Positions 7,550 to 14,896 of a stretch of 16,779 nt of DNA are shown here, one piece after another. Made by a program: the position numbers and the translations under genes. Positions within the stretch are counted from its first letter, which is position 1, and every line of letters starts with the position of its first letter. The notes under the pieces were generated by a model, which did no database searches, was not told the origin of the DNA, and saw only the letters and a program-made list of their open reading frames with translations. The DNA comes from Chloroflexota bacterium (GTDB lineage Bacteria; Chloroflexota; Dehalococcoidia; SZUA-161): the NCBI GenBank assembly GCA_030668425.1, contig DAOUTY010000011.1, forward strand, positions 1-16,779. The letters are read 5' to 3'.

Positions 7550-8740
7550 TTATTGGGAGCGAGATAGAATGTTGAAGACAGAAACGCCGAAAGCCGGCCC
7601 ACCAACGTTGTGCTGGACCCCGATGCCTTTCTTAAGCTTTACCTGGCGTTTATCTGCCTCCTCTCGCAATTGTGTGACGACTTCGAAGATCTGTCCTAGA
7701 CCGGTCGCTGCTATGGGGTGGCCATGTGACTTCAGCCCGCCGCTGGGGTTAATAGGAAGCCTGCCATGCATATCGAACTCACCGTCCTTGAGCATGCGGG
7801 CGGCCTCTCCCTTGCGGGCGAATCCTACGTCCTCGATATTCATCAGTTCGGTGTTGGTGAAACAGTCGTGCAACTCGCCGAAGTCCACGTCTTTCGGCTT
7901 TATCCCCGCCATCTCGAAAGCCCCTCTGGCGGCCTTGACGCTGGAGAGCTGCTCGACTAAGCTGTTCCTGTCCCAAAGCTGGCTGTGGTCTGTGCCGACA
8001 TTGCTTCCCAGGACGTAAACTGGCTTGTCGGTATACTTCTTGGCCAGGTCGGCGCGACACACAATGGCTGCAGCAGCACCGTCGGTCTGCGGACAGCAAT
8101 CGAAAAGATGCAGCGGCCAGCAAACAACGTAGCTGCCTAGCACGCGCTCTATGGTTACCTCGAATTGGTAATGCGCATATGGGCAGAAGGTTCCGTTATG
8201 GTGGTTCTTGACGGCGACCCTGGCGAAGTCCTCCATGGTATACCCCAGTTCATACATCTGCCGGGTAGCGTGCAGAGCCTGGATCGCCGGCCCTCCCTGT
8301 CCCATCATCCATGCGGGGTGGCTACCCGTTTCCGCTCCGCCGCCGCTGCCTGCGCCGCCCAGAGACTCCGCAGAAGGCTTATCCCTCATCTTTTCCGCGC
8401 CCAGTGCCAGAACGACATCATAGAGGCCTGAGGCAACACCGAGGCATGCGTGCCTGAAGGTATCGCCGCCTGTGGGGCAGCCGTTTTCTAGCCTGGTGAC
8501 AGGAATATCACGATTACCGATAAAGCTTGCCAGCGATTGCCCGGACTGAGCACCCTGTCCAATAAAACCCCCGCTCCACTGCCCGAACCAAGCCGCCTTG
8601 ATCTCCTTGGGGTCGATTCCCTTGTCAACGTTATTCAGGCAGTTCAGGTAAGCTTCCTGGACCATGGTCTCCAGGCTCTTATCAAAAAGTTCCCCGAACT
8701 TAATCATCCCCACCCCGATGACTGCAACTTTGCCTCTCAT
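7550..8740 (-). CDS. SCP2-type thiolase/acetyl-CoA acetyltransferase family protein (second in operon)
   Basis: A 396-residue thiolase of the SCPx/archaeal acetoacetyl-CoA thiolase type, which makes or breaks a C-C bond beta to a CoA thioester. Conserved residues are nucleophile Cys88 (ENGCPTGG), His291 in HDCF and His341 in SHGHPIAATG. The C-terminal second Cys of classical thiolases is replaced by the HNVGG pattern (377-381) seen in this subfamily. The ATG at 8740 has a GGAGGAGG site, and a single base separates it from the stop of the DUF35 gene, so translation is surely coupled. The DUF35 protein is its likely tight partner, as in BbsAB and the archaeal thiolase/HMG-CoA synthase complex. 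A glycine-rich loop (128-139) is unusual. Reaction direction and substrate are not known. Confidence 0.92.
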   Translation of the reverse strand: MRGKVAVIGVGMIKFGELFDKSLETMVQEAYLNCLNNVDKGIDPKEIKAAWFGQWSGGFIGQGAQSGQSLASFIGNRDIPVTRLENGCPTGGDTFRHACLGVASGLYDVVLALGAEKMRDKPSAESLGGAGSGGGAETGSHPAWMMGQGGPAIQALHATRQMYELGYTMEDFARVAVKNHHNGTFCPYAHYQFEVTIERVLGSYVVCWPLHLFDCCPQTDGAAAAIVCRADLAKKYTDKPVYVLGSNVGTDHSQLWDRNSLVEQLSSVKAARGAFEMAGIKPKDVDFGELHDCFTNTELMNIEDVGFARKGEAARMLKDGEFDMHGRLPINPSGGLKSHGHPIAATGLGQIFEVVTQLREEADKRQVKLKKGIGVQHNVGGPAFGVSVFNILSRSQ

Positions 8741-8741
8741 C

Positions 8742-9146
8742 TTAATCCTCCTCCACCAATCTAAACTTGTAACCGTATACGTTCAGTCCCCTATCAGTAG
8801 TTAACTTCCTGAGGACCATTTCCACCTTGGAATTCACTTTCACGTCCTCGGGTGTGGCGGTTTCTGTCATCAGACCTTGGTATCTGCCGCCGCTCTCAAG
8901 GTCGACGATGACGGGCGTGATCGGTGGTTCAAAGTTTGGAGGTGGCGCCCAGTTGACGCAGTAGGTATGCACTGTTCCTTTCTTGGCGAGCTTATATTCC
9001 TCGAGATTTAAGCTGCCACACTCATGACAGATCTTGGTCCGCGGGTAGCTGATGTGGCCACAATCATTACATTTGATGCCAATCAGCCTGAAGACCTCGG
9101 GGTTGAATCGCCAGTACACTGGCGATGCTGGAGCAGGTTGTGTCAT
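8742..9146 (-). CDS. DUF35 zinc-ribbon/OB-fold acyl-CoA-binding partner protein
   Basis: A small 134-residue protein with a rubredoxin-like zinc ribbon (Cys26, Cys29, Cys40, Cys43 in CNDCG and CHECG) and an OB-fold region from about residue 50 to 130 with the usual strand pattern (GTVHTY, PVIVDLESGG, DRGLNVYGYKF). Such proteins have no known activity alone. They bind thiolase-fold enzymes and hold CoA substrates, as in BbsA, ChsH2 and the archaeal HMG-CoA synthase complex. The GAGAGGTG ribosome binding site lies before the ATG at 9146. The gene is 49 bases after thiolase 1 and one base before thiolase 2, so it may serve either or both. It is homologous to the C-terminal domain of the fusion protein at 10378-11826. 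Confidence 0.92.
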   Translation of the reverse strand: MTQPAPASPVYWRFNPEVFRLIGIKCNDCGHISYPRTKICHECGSLNLEEYKLAKKGTVHTYCVNWAPPPNFEPPITPVIVDLESGGRYQGLMTETATPEDVKVNSKVEMVLRKLTTDRGLNVYGYKFRLVEED

Positions 9147-9195
9147 TCAAACACCTCTCTAGTTAATCTTTAATGAATCTGACAGTGATCATATC

Positions 9196-10365
9196 TTAAA
9201 GGCCCACAATGCATACGCTGCACAATGGTGCGTATGGTTCGTGACCGAGGTTATGAGCCAGTCCCAGCTTTGGGTCCTTGATTTGACGCTTATCGGCCCT
9301 TCCTTGAAGCTGCAGGTAGAGCTCGTATACCATTCGAATGCCGGAAGCACCTATGGGGTGGCCAAAGCACTTCAATCCCCCGTCGGGCTGTACAGGTAGT
9401 TCACCATTCAGTTCAAAGGTCCCTGCGTCGATATCATCCTTTACCTTACCTCGAGGGCTGAACTGTAAGTCTTCCATGGTGACTGCCTCGGTGATGGAGA
9501 AGCAGTCGTGTACCTCCGCCATGCTGATCTCCTTCAGGGGATCGGTAACACCGGCCTCCCTGTAGGCTGCTGCACCCGCTCGGTAGCTCTCTTCCACGTG
9601 CGTGTAATCGTAGTCCGTGGTTATTCTTCCCGAAGAGGGGGTTCCGCATATCTGAAGGGCCTTTATATATACAGGGTCTTTACGGAATTCCTTTGCCCTT
9701 TCAGCACTGGTGAGAATGGCCGCAGCACCACCGTCCGATACGCCGCAGCAATCGAACAGGCCCAGCGGCCATGCTATTATTGGAGCATTCAGTACCCTCT
9801 CTATAGTAAGCACATTTCTCAAGTGGGCCTTGGGGTTCAGTGAGCCGTTAGCGTGGCTTTTCACGGAGATTTTAGCCAGCATGGTCTTGCCTTCCTCTGG
9901 AGTTAGGCCGTAGCGGTGGAAGTACTTGGTAGCCATGATTGCGAATACTCCAGGCATTGTCGCTACGGCATGCGTGTGAGTACGGTTATCCATGCCGGGC
10001 AGACCGCTCATGCCTTCGTCCTTAATCTTCTCGACGCCTATGGCCAGGACAATGTCATAAATGCCTGCGGCTACAGCATATGCAGCGTTTCTTATAGCGT
10101 CCTGCCCCGAAGCGCAGGCGTTTACGACATGGGTGGCCGGTATATACTGCATTCTCAGAGCTTCGGTAAAGAAGCGTCCTCCGTGGGCGGTGAAAATGCT
10201 TCCACCCCATAGAGCCTCGATATCCTTGGCCTCTATGCCGGCATCGGTATAAGCTTCTTCAACTGAATCAACCACGAGGTCAGTGGGGCCCTTATCCCAT
10301 AACTCACCGAACCGGGTGCAGCCCATGCCTATAATTGCGACCCGGTCTTTAATACTTCCTGCCAT
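9196..10365 (-). CDS. SCP2-type thiolase family protein (first in operon)
   Basis: A 389-residue thiolase paralogue of the one at 7550-8740. Conserved residues are Cys84 (VNACASG), His286 (EVHDCF) and His336 (CFGHPIGASG), so the active site looks intact. The C-terminal motif is odd: HNLGHEPYAP replaces the usual HNxGG stretch, so the glycine pair that shapes the CoA/oxyanion region is altered. The ATG at 10365 has an AAAGGAGG site 12 bases after the stop of the HMG-CoA-synthase/DUF35 fusion. The paired arrangement suggests that this thiolase works with the fused DUF35 domain while its paralogue works with the free DUF35 protein, though mixed complexes are equally possible. It may do Claisen condensation, thiolysis or, as with Ltp2/ChsH2, a retro-aldol step. 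Confidence 0.92.
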   Translation of the reverse strand: MAGSIKDRVAIIGMGCTRFGELWDKGPTDLVVDSVEEAYTDAGIEAKDIEALWGGSIFTAHGGRFFTEALRMQYIPATHVVNACASGQDAIRNAAYAVAAGIYDIVLAIGVEKIKDEGMSGLPGMDNRTHTHAVATMPGVFAIMATKYFHRYGLTPEEGKTMLAKISVKSHANGSLNPKAHLRNVLTIERVLNAPIIAWPLGLFDCCGVSDGGAAAILTSAERAKEFRKDPVYIKALQICGTPSSGRITTDYDYTHVEESYRAGAAAYREAGVTDPLKEISMAEVHDCFSITEAVTMEDLQFSPRGKVKDDIDAGTFELNGELPVQPDGGLKCFGHPIGASGIRMVYELYLQLQGRADKRQIKDPKLGLAHNLGHEPYAPLCSVCIVGL

Positions 10366-10377
10366 ATCTTGCCTCCT

Positions 10378-11826
10378 TTAACACCTTATCGGTCGGGCTT
10401 TCCAGAAGTAGTTGTTTAGACCCCGGTCGGCGAACACCTTCCTGAAAGTCATCTCAACTTCCATTCCTAACTGGACCTGGTCCGGATCCCGGTCGGTGAG
10501 GTCAAAAAGTGATCTTCCCCCACCTTCGAAATCAATCATTGCAACTGAGGTCGGGGGATCCAGAGACGGCGCCAGCATATCGTGTGTGAAACTAAAAACA
10601 GTAGCCTTTTTGCGGGCGAAATTATAGTCCTCAAAATCGTCGACAGCCTGACACACTGCACAGACACGTATAGGGGTGGTAGTCATGCCACCATAATCGT
10701 ACTGAGGGGTTCCACATCGCCTGCACTTTACTCCCCAGAGCCCTAGGTCTACGTAACGTTCTCTCCAGTTTGCGGCTACTGAAATGTGACCCCTCTCGGG
10801 TCTCCTGGCTTGATCCAGCGGAACGATATCGCGCCACCTCAGGTAGTCGTTGCAACTGCGCATCATTTTCTTGGACTCCAGGTGCTTATGGAAACCTCGC
10901 CGCTCTCCAAATTTCTCTATCGCATCGGTTACCTGAAGGACAAAGGCATCAGCCCCGTTACCATAGCTGGCAAAGAGAATCTTGTCCCCTGGCTTCGCCT
11001 GCTCCAGAGCAGCTACCAGCATAGTAAAAGACATGGCTGAACCGAGGAGGCCCACGCTCATGAACAATCCTCCCGGATCCAACAGTTGAGCGGGCTCGAA
11101 TCCCAGCTCTCCTGCCACTCTTCCGTGCCTTCTCACATCACCAGGCGGGTCGAAAACTACTTTGGCGAAGTCCTTGGGAGACAGGCCGCACTTTTTCATG
11201 ACCCCTTCCATCGCTTCCGGCATTACCTTTGAGTAGCTTTCGTCCATAGTCATGCGGTCTTCCCACGAACGAATGAAGGTGTCGGTCTCGCCTCTCCATG
11301 TAGCGGCCAACTCGTCCGAAATCGAATGACTCCCCTGAACCTCGACAATGACATTATCTTTGCCTAAAAGGAGAGCTCCTGCGGCATCGCCCAATGCTTG
11401 TTCGGTCATGCCTGACGGCGGCGACAAACGCATGTCGGACGCGGTTACCAACATACTGTTAGCTCTGCCGGAACTTATTGCATCGAGCGCGAAATTCATC
11501 GCGGTCGTACCGGACCGCAGGGAGCTGGTAATGTCTGCGGTCTGGATGTCTCGGCGAAGAGCCAGTGCCAGGGCCATGGTGGCCGAGCACAGCTTCTCCT
11601 TATAGGGAGACGTGGTAGTGGCAAATAGGAGACCGTCTACCGTATGTGAGTCTATGTCTCTCAGGCAGTCTATGGCTGCTTCTACAGCCATGGTGACGCT
11701 GTCCTCGTCGTAGTAAGCTACTGCCCTCTCTCCGGGCATGGCGAATCCTCCCCATGCCTTCAGAAAAAGCTGCCGATCCATTCGATGCCAGGGTATATAG
11801 GCACCATACGAGGTTATTCCTATCAT
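10378..11826 (-). CDS. HMG-CoA-synthase-like protein fused to a C-terminal DUF35 zinc-ribbon/OB domain
   Basis: A 482-residue fusion. Residues ~1-330 form an HMG-CoA synthase/KAS III fold. About 350-482 is a DUF35 domain with zinc ligands Cys368, Cys371, Cys389 and Cys392 and the OB strands (TVFSFTHD, VAMIDFEGGG, GLNNYFW). The knuckle between the Cys pairs is 7 residues longer than in the free DUF35 protein. As in its 340-residue paralogue, the catalytic Cys position is Leu103 (TSSLRSG) and the His position is Asp226 (VVFDPPGD), so classical HMG-CoA synthase activity is doubtful. The start is ATG 11826: AAGGAG abuts the alternative ATG at 11832 with no spacer but is 6 bases from 11826. It is the first gene of a five-gene operon, downstream of repeat copy 2. 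The fusion supports physical association of synthase-like, DUF35 and thiolase subunits. Confidence 0.9.
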   Translation of the reverse strand: MIGITSYGAYIPWHRMDRQLFLKAWGGFAMPGERAVAYYDEDSVTMAVEAAIDCLRDIDSHTVDGLLFATTTSPYKEKLCSATMALALALRRDIQTADITSSLRSGTTAMNFALDAISSGRANSMLVTASDMRLSPPSGMTEQALGDAAGALLLGKDNVIVEVQGSHSISDELAATWRGETDTFIRSWEDRMTMDESYSKVMPEAMEGVMKKCGLSPKDFAKVVFDPPGDVRRHGRVAGELGFEPAQLLDPGGLFMSVGLLGSAMSFTMLVAALEQAKPGDKILFASYGNGADAFVLQVTDAIEKFGERRGFHKHLESKKMMRSCNDYLRWRDIVPLDQARRPERGHISVAANWRERYVDLGLWGVKCRRCGTPQYDYGGMTTTPIRVCAVCQAVDDFEDYNFARKKATVFSFTHDMLAPSLDPPTSVAMIDFEGGGRSLFDLTDRDPDQVQLGMEVEMTFRKVFADRGLNNYFWKARPIRC

Positions 11827-11832
11827 CGACAT

Positions 11833-11838
11833 CTCCTT
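11833..11838 (-). promoter_or_regulatory. Ribosome binding site deciding the ATG 11826 start
   Basis: AAGGAG on the minus strand directly touches the ATG at 11832-11830, leaving no spacer, but stands 6 bases from the in-frame ATG at 11826-11824. The second ATG is therefore the better start, and the product is two residues shorter than the longest frame. Confidence 0.65.
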
Positions 11839-11863
11839 TTTGAATCTATAACTCCGCTACCAT

Positions 11864-11892
11864 AGACTAGCAGCCGTTTCAAGACCTGTCAA
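11864..11892 (-). promoter_or_regulatory. Promoter candidate for the thiolase/HMG-CoA-synthase-like operon
   Basis: On the minus strand a perfect -35 TTGACA (11892-11887) is followed after 17 bases by TAGTCT (11869-11864), which keeps the three most conserved -10 positions (T1, A2, T6). Transcription would start about 30 bases before the ATG at 11826. The weak -10 would suit activator control. Confidence 0.45.
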
Positions 11893-11942
11893 AAAAGCAT
11901 GTAATCTATGCTATTGTGATGATCTGCCAAATTACCCCTTAG

Positions 11943-12094
11943 AGAATAAGGCCTGGAGTTGTTTATTAGTATAGTGCCGCTCCTTGTTTTGTTCCACTAT
12001 CGTTTCTTAATGACTCTTAAGGGGCAGCACCATGCGGGGTAGTGGTGGCACGGTGTAGACAACGGTGCTGGCACCTGACATAATGGGGTAAGGG
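11943..12094. repeat. Degenerate ~150 bp direct repeat, copy 2 (divergent promoter region)
   Basis: This is the partner of 4205-4354, in the same orientation. It contains the promoter of the response regulator at its right end and lies about 115 bases upstream of the thiolase operon start. Its palindrome is the near-perfect GGTGCTGGCACC (12064-12075), against AGTGCTAGCACC in copy 1. No terminal inverted repeats, target-site duplication or long open frame suggest a transposon. A duplicated control region is more likely. Confidence 0.75.
12056..12084 (+). promoter_or_regulatory. Promoter with palindromic operator-like spacer for the response-regulator gene
   Basis: TAGACA (12056-12061, 5 of 6) and CATAAT (12079-12084, 5 of 6) are separated by 17 bases. 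The palindrome GGTGCTGGCACC (12064-12075) sits between the two hexamers, where a bound regulator would block or reshape the promoter. Transcription would start near 12091, about 64 bases before the ATG. Confidence 0.55.
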
Positions 12095-12154
12095 AGTATA
12101 GGATGCACTCTGGTCTCCGTCAGGAGCCGGCGTGTCTTGGGAGAGGAGGCGCAC

Positions 12155-12817
12155 ATGGAGAAGACTAGATTAGTTGTAGTGGACGACGAGGCCCTTTTCA
12201 GGGAAATGCTGGTTCGCACTCTATCTGCTGAACCAGGGCTTGAGGTGGTTGGAGTGGCCGGGGATGGAGAGACGGCTGTCAGCCTTGCTAGGGAAAAAAG
12301 GCCTGATGTCGTGATCATGGACATTGAGCTTTCTGGAGAGATGGACGGGATCACGGCGGCGCTGGAGATCAAGAGGGAAATGCCCCAGACAGGAGTTGTT
12401 ATCCTCTCAGTCCATAGCGAGCGGCGCTATGTGACGAGCTTGCCTCTCGATGAGATTCAGGGTTGGGGCTATCTCCTGAAACAGACAGTGCCGGACTTGG
12501 CTACAATCGTGCGTACCATCGAGGGGAGTAAGGCGGGCATGGTAGTACTGGATCCTGCGGTGGTAGCAGGCCTGCGGCCCAAGCAAGGTTCAGCTGTGGC
12601 AAGGTTGAACCCAAGACACCAGGAAGTGCTGGAGCTCCTTGCCCAGGGCTATAGCAACGCTGCTATAGCCTTGCAGCTTAAGCTGTCCCGAAAATCCGTG
12701 GAAACCTACATCAACGCTATCTATCAAGAGCTACATCTCTCTCACGAGCCGGACATTCACGCCCGGGTAAAAGCCACCCTCATCTATCTGGAAAGCTCCA
12801 AGAGCCGTCAGGGATAG
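12155..12817 (+). CDS. NarL/FixJ-type response regulator with LuxR helix-turn-helix
   Basis: A 220-residue DNA-binding response regulator. The receiver domain (about 1-120) has the acidic pocket Asp10-Asp11, phospho-acceptor Asp56 (VIMDIE) and Lys109 (GYLLKQ). The C-terminal part from about residue 150 is a LuxR-type HTH with the hallmark pattern of NPRHQEVLELLAQGYSN followed by SRKSVETY. I chose ATG 12155 because AGGAGG (12144-12149) is 5 bases before it; a TTG at 12137 in the same frame is not needed. The likely kinase partner is the HisKA_3-type kinase encoded convergently at 13221-14849, since that kinase class pairs with NarL-type regulators. Its promoter carries a palindrome also found upstream of the CoA-transferase operon, so it may control itself and the pathway genes. 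That target list is inference. Confidence 0.93.
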   Translation: MEKTRLVVVDDEALFREMLVRTLSAEPGLEVVGVAGDGETAVSLAREKRPDVVIMDIELSGEMDGITAALEIKREMPQTGVVILSVHSERRYVTSLPLDEIQGWGYLLKQTVPDLATIVRTIEGSKAGMVVLDPAVVAGLRPKQGSAVARLNPRHQEVLELLAQGYSNAAIALQLKLSRKSVETYINAIYQELHLSHEPDIHARVKATLIYLESSKSRQG

Positions 12818-12913
12818 ACGGAGGGGAATCGTCAGGCTAGCACTATGTTGTCTGTTCCCAAAGTCGTTACTCTGGTTTCAGTCGAAAAGGCGTGGATTCT
12901 AGCGAGGGAAGGG

Positions 12914-13282
12914 ATGCAGGTGTACCGGGTTATTGTAGCCGATGACGAGCCAGAGTTTCGCAGGTGGCTTAGGACGACGCTGGAGGGCAGCGAAGACTTC
13001 CAATTGGTAGGAGAGGCTAGTACTGGCACGGAGGCAGTTCGCCTTATCCCGTCTTTGGTCCCTGACCTCGTGATCGCGGATATGTATATGCCGGAGCCGG
13101 ATGGTTTGGAAGTTACCCGGTACGTGCAACATAACTTTCCTGACACAAAAGCAATACTCGTCAGTGCCCATGAGGAGCATGTCTACGAGAGACTGGCAAG
13201 GGAAGAGGGCGCGCTGGCCTTCATTCCAAAGGTAAAGTTCTCTCTGGAGGCTCTGCGCCAGGCCCTGCGAGGGGAAGCATAG
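12914..13282 (+). CDS. Receiver-only response regulator (CheY-like, no output domain)
   Basis: A 122-residue single receiver domain with Asp10-Asp11, phospho-acceptor Asp56 (IADMYMP), Ser84 in the switch position (VSAHEE) and Lys106 (FIPKVK). No DNA-binding domain follows. The frame is open back to 12845, but I prefer ATG 12914: GAGGGAAGGG lies just before it and the receiver fold begins immediately. It follows the NarL-type regulator by 96 bases, probably in one transcript. Its last 62 bases overlap the 3' end of the opposing kinase gene. Such stand-alone receivers can act as phosphate sinks, relays or protein-binding switches. Which applies here cannot be told. Confidence 0.88.
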   Translation: MQVYRVIVADDEPEFRRWLRTTLEGSEDFQLVGEASTGTEAVRLIPSLVPDLVIADMYMPEPDGLEVTRYVQHNFPDTKAILVSAHEEHVYERLAREEGALAFIPKVKFSLEALRQALRGEA

Positions 13283-14849
13283 CTGTAACCTCTGTTCCCT
13301 CTTCCGGAGCACTGCGGACAATGCAATTCCCGCCTGCGACCTCAGCGTAATCCTGCATCATAAGTATGCCCTGTCCGCTGGACATGCTTTCTATGTCGAA
13401 ACCCTGGCCGTCGTTTCGCATAGTGAGGCGCAGCCATTCTTCGGAAGACAATTCTAGCCTTATGGTTACCTTGCTGGCCTTTGCGTGCTTCACTGCATTG
13501 GTTAGGGCCTCTTCGGCGATGCGGTATGCCGCGAGTCTTACCTGTTCTAGAATCAACTGGGGATTGGCTCTCTCACGCTGTATGAGGTTGTCGTCCAGTT
13601 CCATCTCGACGGCCATGGCTGTTTCGAATTGGTCCCCCAAAGATTGCAGGGCCGCAACAAGCCCCCGACGCAGAATCGAGGGATAGAGCCGGTGGCTGAT
13701 AGAGCGCACTTGGCTCTCCAGCAACTCTACCAGCTTCTGACGCAGATCACCCAGCTCATTGGTTAGCTCTTCTGTCGGGGCGGTGCGCTCCAGCTCCGTT
13801 AGCCGGTGTAGCAGAATAATGAGCCTGTTTTGCACCGAACCGTGGAGCTGTTGCGCAATGTCCCTCCTCACGGACTCTTGAATGGTTACCATCCTCTGGC
13901 GAGACAACTGCAGCTCCTCCGCTCTGGCCAGGGCTGCCGCATGCTCGATGCGTTCCTCCTCTGCTCGCTTGCGCTCGGTAATATCGCGAGCGCTGATAAC
14001 AACACCACAAACTGTGGGATCATCGACAAGATTATTTGCGATACCTTCGAGCACACGCCACGAGCCGTCTTTGTGGCGGAAGCGTACATCTATAGATACG
14101 GGTTGCCCCGGATAGTTAGCGAAGGCGTCGAAATTGCGCGTGATGTTCTCCAAGTCATCGGGAGATAGGAAATCAAAGGCGTTTTTACCAATCAATTCTT
14201 CCGGTTTATAGCCCAGGATACGTTCTACGGAGGGGTTTACATAACGGATGGTCTGATCAGCATTTGTGATCACGCTGATATCCAGGGAATTATCGATAAG
14301 CGCACGGAAGTTCTCCTCCCTTTCTTTCAGGGCATCCTCAGCCTGCTTGCGTTCGGTGATGTCCCTCATGATGGCAACCAGGTTTTTGGGGTTGCCTTTG
14401 GAGTCTTTTATGACAAAAGCTGTAAAGGTGATCGGAATTTCCTTGCCGGATTTGGTGATGGCACCCATATCAATATATCCGGTGCTGCCTTTCGCCATAA
14501 CTTCTTTCAAAGCGTTCCTGGCTTTCTCTTGCTCTGTCCAACTGCGGTACGTTGGCAATGAGAGGGAGGATTTTCCAATCAGTTCGTCTGCCTTGTATCC
14601 GAGCAGTTTTTCACAGGCTTTGTTGATATAGAGCACCTTACCGCCCGCATCTACCAGCATTACGCCGTCAGGCATTTCTTCGATGGCTGCGCACGTTGCG
14701 AGCTCGCGCTGGAGCAGTACTTCCTCACTCCACTCGCTCACATCGCCCGGCTTCTCAAGTGTCGCGATGCGCTTGTACAGGACTTCCAGCTCCGCTATGA
14801 GCTGTTTCTTGGTCTTCAACTCATATTTCCTTCCCGATTCCTTGGCCAT
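13221..14849 (-). CDS. Soluble PAS-PAS sensor histidine kinase of the NarL-partner (HisKA_3) type
   Basis: A 542-residue kinase without a signal peptide or membrane segment, so it senses a cytoplasmic cue. Order: a coiled-coil-like N-terminus (1-50), PAS 1 (about 52-170, ending IMRDITERKQAE), PAS 2 (about 175-297, ending ARDITERKRAEE), a dimerisation/phosphoacceptor helix with His336 in RRDIAQQLHGSVQN, and an ATPase domain with Asn451 (EEALTNAVKHA), NDGQGFD (479-485) and GQGILMM. The kinase class usually phosphorylates NarL-type regulators, matching the facing gene at 12155-12817. The ATG at 14849 has AGGAG about 11 bases upstream, a long spacer. The 3' end overlaps the receiver-only gene by 62 bases in convergent orientation. 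No ligand-binding residues such as a heme Cys pattern could be assigned to either PAS domain. Confidence 0.93.
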   Translation of the reverse strand: MAKESGRKYELKTKKQLIAELEVLYKRIATLEKPGDVSEWSEEVLLQRELATCAAIEEMPDGVMLVDAGGKVLYINKACEKLLGYKADELIGKSSLSLPTYRSWTEQEKARNALKEVMAKGSTGYIDMGAITKSGKEIPITFTAFVIKDSKGNPKNLVAIMRDITERKQAEDALKEREENFRALIDNSLDISVITNADQTIRYVNPSVERILGYKPEELIGKNAFDFLSPDDLENITRNFDAFANYPGQPVSIDVRFRHKDGSWRVLEGIANNLVDDPTVCGVVISARDITERKRAEEERIEHAAALARAEELQLSRQRMVTIQESVRRDIAQQLHGSVQNRLIILLHRLTELERTAPTEELTNELGDLRQKLVELLESQVRSISHRLYPSILRRGLVAALQSLGDQFETAMAVEMELDDNLIQRERANPQLILEQVRLAAYRIAEEALTNAVKHAKASKVTIRLELSSEEWLRLTMRNDGQGFDIESMSSGQGILMMQDYAEVAGGNCIVRSAPEEGTEVTAMLPLAGPGAEPPERTLPLE

Positions 14850-14896
14850 GACGTACTTAGCTCCTGGGCGGAAGTAACAAGCCTCAGGTAGCGCAA

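Larger units (their letters stand above)
11827..12154. other. 328-base divergent intergenic region
   Basis: This separates the minus-strand thiolase operon from the plus-strand response-regulator gene. It holds a minus promoter candidate (11864-11892), repeat copy 2 (11943-12094) and a plus promoter candidate (12056-12084) with a palindrome in its spacer. No convincing gene is seen. The antisense frame across its right end is a shadow of the response regulator. Confidence 0.7.

Noticed and set aside
4205..12094. The two ~150 bp repeats as a small transposable element
   Set aside because: No terminal inverted repeats, no obvious target duplication and no transposase are seen. Their placement upstream of two operons fits a regulatory duplication better.
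12007..12372. 121-codon minus-strand frame across the response-regulator start
   Set aside because: It is a shadow of the receiver domain, Ser/Pro-rich and without a start signal.
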